Assembly (NCBI GenBank): GCA_905200905.1
Contig: CAJKMA010000099.1
Coordinates: forward strand, 1 to 6,574
DNA length: 6,574 bases
Source: an uncultured Bacillota bacterium
GTDB lineage: Bacteria; Bacillota; Clostridia; Lachnospirales; Lachnospiraceae
Direction of reading: 5' to 3'
Position numbers and translations under genes: made by a program. The notes below the pieces were generated by a model that was given only the letters and a program-made list of their open reading frames with translations, did not search any database and had not been told where the DNA came from. Each line of letters opens with the position of its first letter. Positions within the stretch are counted from its first letter, which is position 1. Positions 3,902 through 6,574 of the stretch are shown piece after piece.

Positions 3902-4879
3902 ATGAAGAAAAAAGCAACCACAGCAGCTATTATAATTGGAACGGCATTATCCGTTTCACTCCCCGTCTACGGTGCACAGTAGAAGCAGGACAGTACGGGC
4001 TGGTGGTATGAGCAGGATAATGGTTCTTATCCAGCCGGCGGTTGGGAGCTGATTTCTGGAAACTGGTATTATTTTAATGGATCAGGCTACATGCAGGCCG
4101 GGTGGATTGAGTCGAATGGAGAATGGTATTACTGTGCGCCTACAGGCGAAATGCTGCATGATACCACTCAGACAATAGACGGGGTATCATATACGTTTCA
4201 GTCCAGCGGAGCATGGCTGCAGCAGGAAACAGCCCCGGCGGTATCCATTACAAAGGAGCAGGCAGAGCAATGGTTTTATGCGACGTATGCAATCATTGCA
4301 AATGAAACGGGATGGAATCAGGAGTATTTTGTAAGCACCCCGGAAAAATACGCGGGTGATGCCAGGACCAGGCTGGAAATGGCATGGGGGATAACAGACC
4401 GCGCATCTGCTGATTCTACTATTAACTGGATTTTGACCTCAGGCCACCGCTCCGGATTTCAGGAAGAAATGGGATTGCTTTTTTATATGGGATACCTGAA
4501 TGGAACGGAACAGCAGATCGAGGAGCAGTATAAGGATAATGAATTCGTTAAGGATATGCTCCTTGCGTATAAACGCGGAGGAGAAGGAGCAATCGACGGC
4601 TGGGATTACTGCAGGGCCATGCAGGTATTGAGAGAGTGTTATCTGGCAGAGTATTATACGGAGACAGAAATGCTGGATCAGATGCTCTCAGCCGCAAAAA
4701 CGATCCAGGCACGTTTTGTCTCATGGGATGATATGGCGGAGAGCTATATGAGAGGATATGAGTATTGGAACAACTCGCCGGATAAGTACAAGACGAGGAA
4801 AAACCTGTATAAGAAGCTGAAACAGGAGACCTCCTTCTATGCGGTAGACTGGAATCTGCCATTGGGAAAAGCGTGGTAG
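3902..4879 (+). pseudogene. Secreted cell-wall-binding DUF1266 protein interrupted by an in-frame TAG
   Basis: AAAGAAGGAA (3887-3896) precedes ATG at 3902, which begins a clear signal peptide: MKKKATTAAIIIGTALSV, ending VYGAQ. Codon 27 (3980-3982) is TAG. The same frame then runs open for 298 codons to the TAG at 4877-4879. After the stop come aromatic glycine-rich cell-wall-binding repeats (CW_binding_1 type): GWWYEQDNG, GGWELISGNWYYFNGSG, GWIESNGEWYYCAPTG (about codons 33-86). A DUF1266 domain follows (about codons 120-310), with WGITDRASA, TSGHRSGF, WDYCRAMQVLRECY and SWDDMAESYMRGYEYW. DUF1266 has no known function. The product would be exported and wall-bound. The ATG at 4091 has no ribosome binding site and would give a protein without a signal peptide. 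The gene is therefore probably inactivated by one substitution, unless the TAG is read through or is a sequence error. Base composition is richer in GC than the ICE genes to the left. Confidence 0.85.
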
Positions 4880-5038
4880 GAAGTGTTTATAATAACAAAA
4901 TACCGTTACCAGAGATTTGCATTATAAAATATGGTGTATCGAAAATGGTGAATTTTCACATGATACGTGGTATAAGTTGATGATTGTATCTTTGGGGACA
5001 AAATATCAAAAACTTCTTAATGAAATATTATCATAGAT

Positions 5039-5770
5039 ATGCAGCAGTCATGCTTACTGAATAATCTGTTTTATCATCACTTATTGGAAAGCGGAGTTGA
5101 TGCTGACCATATCATTCGCATTGCTTTTGACTCAGCCGATGATCTTTATCTGATTGGCGAAAGCCTGATTCAGATTGAAAAGGAAAAGCGTGGAGTTGAC
5201 CCTGAAAAGTTCATGGCATATATCCGTTCCAAAGTTGCAGGTGAAGGAATGTATTATCTGCTGCTTGATGAAATTCAGATACTGGATTGTTTTGAAGCTG
5301 TTCTGAATGGTTATCTTCGTAAAGATAATATGGATGTATTTGTGACTGGAAGTAACGCAAAACTCCTGTCCAAAGATATAGCTACCGATTACAACGGTGA
5401 TAAGTACATGGGATTATCTGAATATATGCTATACGGCGGTATCCCTCTGGTTGTCCTTCGTGAGGGAGCAAACGATAAGGCAGCTGCATTACAGAATCTG
5501 TTCAATGAGATTTATCTTCGAGATATTACCAAACGTAACCGAGTGAAGAACATTGGAGAACTGGAAGATCTGCTGAATATTCTTTCTTCTGCCATTGGTT
5601 CGCTGACCAATCCGGAAAAACTGAAGAATACGTTCAAGACGATAAAGAAATCCAGAATCACTTCCGCTACCATTAAGAAATATCTGGATTATTTTGAGGA
5701 TTCTTTTCTGATTGAATCAGCACAAAGATATGATATTAAAGGAAAGGCATATATCGAAACTCCAAAGAAA
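5039..5770 (+). pseudogene. Remnant of an AAA/DUF4143-family ATPase
   Basis: The conserved parts are YLLLDEIQ (residues 73-80, Walker B), VTGSN (102-106, sensor), YGGIPLVV, NEIYLRDITKRN, SAIGSLTNPEKL and TIKKYLDYFEDSFLIESAQRYDIKGKAYIETP. All are typical of AAA_14 plus DUF4143 proteins of about 400 residues. Three losses are visible. The frame begins within the Walker A helix: MQQSCLLNNLF aligns with the usual GKSxLLxxLF, so the N-terminal 35-45 residues and the P-loop lysine are missing, and there is no ribosome binding site at this ATG. The usual FRGRGDE...PLSFxEF block after the sensor is absent between Thr116 and Asp117, an in-frame loss of about 22 residues. After ETPKK (residue 244) the homology stops and a YD-repeat sequence in another frame begins. 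The frame continues to 5857 as arginine-rich nonsense. The remnant cannot be a working ATPase. Confidence 0.82.
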
Positions 5771-5980
5771 TCGGAACGAACCCGTGGCAGAACCAGAACC
5801 CGGAGTGGGAGACTACGGAGCGGAACTTCATTTATGATGACAACGGGCAGCTTATAAAGTGCACGGAGAGCAGGGGGCAGTTTGACAAGGCCACCTATAC
5901 TTATGAGTATGACGAGGCCGGGAACCGCACCTTCGCAAAGAAAGAGAAGCTTTACAGCTATCTGGAGTCCTGGCAGATCC
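5771..5980 (+). pseudogene. Fragment of a YD-repeat (Rhs-type) protein
   Basis: In the frame of position 5770, different from the ATPase frame, the translation reads NPWQNQNPEWETTERNFIYD, then DNGQLIKCTESRG, then TYTYEYDEAGNRTFAKKEK. The FIYDDNGQL and YEYDEAGNR motifs are classic YD repeats of Rhs/wall-associated polymorphic-toxin proteins. Neither start nor end of the parent gene is present. The left edge abuts the ATPase remnant directly. The right edge falls near 5980, where coding resemblance moves to another frame; this frame stops at 6010-6012. It is a relic, with no ribosome binding site and no toxin domain visible. Fusion to the ATPase suggests a deletion between two formerly separate loci. 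Confidence 0.72.
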
Positions 5981-6217
5981 GAAATCAATGGCGTAAAATA
6001 TTCGGATATTGATTATATTAACCGTATCTTAAAAGTGGAATGACAGTTAGGAAGAGATGTTTATGCTGACAACAGAGAGATCATAGCGGATGGAGTACCG
6101 GAAATAGAGGAGTATATGAACATGGTGTTTCCAGATATGGAAGAAAATGAGCTCTTTAAAAACGAACTGCTGGAGATTGTGGTGGATGTAACAGGATTCC
6201 TTCCGGAGACTGCGTAA
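5981..6217 (+). pseudogene. Coding remnants of unrecognised origin, with an internal TGA
   Basis: In one frame the sequence reads EINGVKYSDIDYINRILKVE, stops at TGA (6041-6043), then continues QLGRDVYADNREIIADGVPE to a second stop, TAA at 6215-6217, ending LLEIVVDVTGFLPETA. The composition (balanced charged and hydrophobic residues, plausible helices) looks like real protein. No start codon with a ribosome binding site serves either half. It may be one gene broken by the TGA, or the tail of one gene followed by the body of another. I do not recognise either part. The position next to a YD-repeat fragment would suit an Rhs-linked immunity gene, but nothing in the sequence proves this. Confidence 0.45.
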
Positions 6218-6265
6218 AAGCAAAAGAACAGATGTTCACTGCTTCTGTACTTTTGAAAGAACTTG

Positions 6266-6274
6266 TGATATAGT
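6266..6274 (+). promoter_or_regulatory. Candidate extended -10 promoter with overlapping inverted repeat
   Basis: TGATATAGT has the TGn extension and a five-of-six -10 box (6269-6274). The -35 at 17 bases upstream (TGTACT) is weak, which extended -10 promoters tolerate. AGTAGAC (6272-6278) and GTCTACT (6286-6292) form a perfect seven-bp inverted repeat overlapping the box and the predicted start, and could be an operator or a 5' hairpin of the transcript. Confidence 0.4.
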
Positions 6275-6574
6275 AGACGCAAAGAGTCTACTGTCAATGG
6301 CAGTCGCCAAATGCCTGCAAGCAGTCACTTGACTCGTTGCTTTGTGGTATACGAAAGTGCAATGTCTGAGTCCTTTTTATATGGTTTGTTCCTGTTTCGT
6401 CCATATAGAATTACATGGGTACGGCAGGTTGCAAAAAAAGCAGATTGTGAACAAAATTCGTCGTGGGCCTATTTTGCCGCAATCTGAGAAAGCGCCACGA
6501 CGAAAATGAAAAGTTCCTTGACGAATTTTTGCCTTATAGGCGTCCTTTTTTACTTTGAAATCTGGAGGTGGATT
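6275..6574 (+). promoter_or_regulatory. Leader/attenuator-like region of a gene starting beyond the window
   Basis: The last bases include TCTGGAGGTGGATT (6561-6574), a strong Shine-Dalgarno sequence with no start codon yet, so a + strand gene should begin within a few bases. Upstream, TTCGTCGTGG (6457-6466) pairs perfectly with CCACGACGAA (6495-6504), and CAGATTG (6441-6447) pairs with CAATCTG (6480-6486), interleaved as in a pseudoknot. AAAATTCGTC (6453-6462) can instead pair with GACGAATTTT (6520-6529). A small GC stem GCCT/AGGC (6531-6541) is followed by T6 (6546-6551). A 42-codon frame (6381-6509) runs through the first helices. The layout suggests attenuation, as for resistance genes; the controlled gene is not visible. 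Confidence 0.5.
6381..6509 (+). CDS. Possible 42-residue upstream open reading frame
   Basis: ATG at 6381 opens a frame to TGA at 6507-6509. It begins MVCSCFVHIELHGYGR and has a basic second half (KKQIVNKIRRG, KAPRRK). No ribosome binding site precedes the ATG, and ATATGG/CCATAT can pair around it (TATATGG 6379-6385 with CCATATA). The frame covers both arms of the main hairpin in this leader, so a ribosome translating it would melt those helices. A shorter alternative starts at 6415 in another frame (MGTAGCKKSRL). Translation of either is unproven. Confidence 0.25.
   Translation: MVCSCFVHIELHGYGRLQKKQIVNKIRRGPILPQSEKAPRRK

Noticed and set aside
4091..4879. Reading the DUF1266 gene as an intact gene starting at ATG 4091
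   Set aside because: There is no ribosome binding site at 4091, it cuts through a wall-binding repeat, and a proper signal peptide with its own ribosome binding site is in the same frame upstream at 3902.
4899..5036. 46 sense codons open in one frame (containing NGEFSHDTWYKLMIVSLG) between the DUF1266 and ATPase remnants
   Set aside because: It has no start codon with a ribosome binding site and no recognised motif, and the length is not exceptional; it could be a gene relic but I cannot support it.
6061..6297. 78-codon minus-strand frame
   Set aside because: It is serine-rich low-complexity antisense to a better-looking + strand remnant, with no start signal.
1..6574. tRNA or rRNA genes
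   Set aside because: No cloverleaf with a GGTTCRA-type loop and no conserved rRNA segment was seen on either strand by eye.

Overview
The window looks like a piece of accessory genome from a low-GC Gram-positive gut bacterium, most likely a member of the Clostridia. The basis is AT-rich coding sequence, strong AGGAGG-type ribosome binding sites, one TTG start, and gene families typical of Tn916/Tn1549-type integrative conjugative elements (ICEs) of Lachnospiraceae and relatives. No gene here identifies a species. Every convincing gene is on the + strand.

Left part (1-1951): the 3' end of an unrecognised gene (to 200) is followed by a textbook promoter with two TetR-type operator sequences. 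This drives a tight operon of a TetR/AcrR regulator with a WHG-like C-terminal domain, a flavodoxin/two-[4Fe-4S] EFR1-family electron-transfer protein (overlapping by ATGA), and a small cysteine-rich KTR protein. The last is a hallmark of the cargo/backbone junction of Tn916-like elements. A strong terminator overlaps the KTR stop codon. The regulator and redox protein look like ICE cargo under autorepression.

Middle part (1952-3551): a 300-base non-coding stretch with stacked hairpins leads into a sigma-70-like gene (Tn916 orf7-like) overlapping a small helix-turn-helix gene (orf8-like), the regulatory pair of such elements. The orf9-like repressor expected before them, and the xis and int genes expected after them, are absent. 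In place of xis/int there are about 650 non-coding bases packed with palindromes. One has 27-nt arms, two helices are mutually exclusive, and a TTCTAYYGCGTAACA motif occurs three times (two copies inside a 43-bp direct repeat, one inverted). I read this as a cis-acting recombination/processing region of the element, but that is inference.

Right part (3552-6217): decaying genes. A small two-helix membrane protein precedes a secreted cell-wall-binding plus DUF1266 protein that is cut by an in-frame TAG exactly at the signal peptide junction. Then comes a remnant of an AAA/DUF4143 ATPase with a lost N-terminus, an apparent internal deletion and a lost C-terminus. It is joined directly to a YD-repeat (Rhs-type) fragment and then to further short coding remnants.

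Far right (6218-6574): a non-coding leader-like region with an extended -10 candidate, a short upstream reading frame, interleaved and competing helices, a T-run, and a strong Shine-Dalgarno sequence at the last bases. It probably serves a gene that starts just outside the window. The most interesting unexplained signals are the structured regions at 2896-3529 and 6266-6574. No complete undescribed multi-gene defence or mobile system is demonstrable here.
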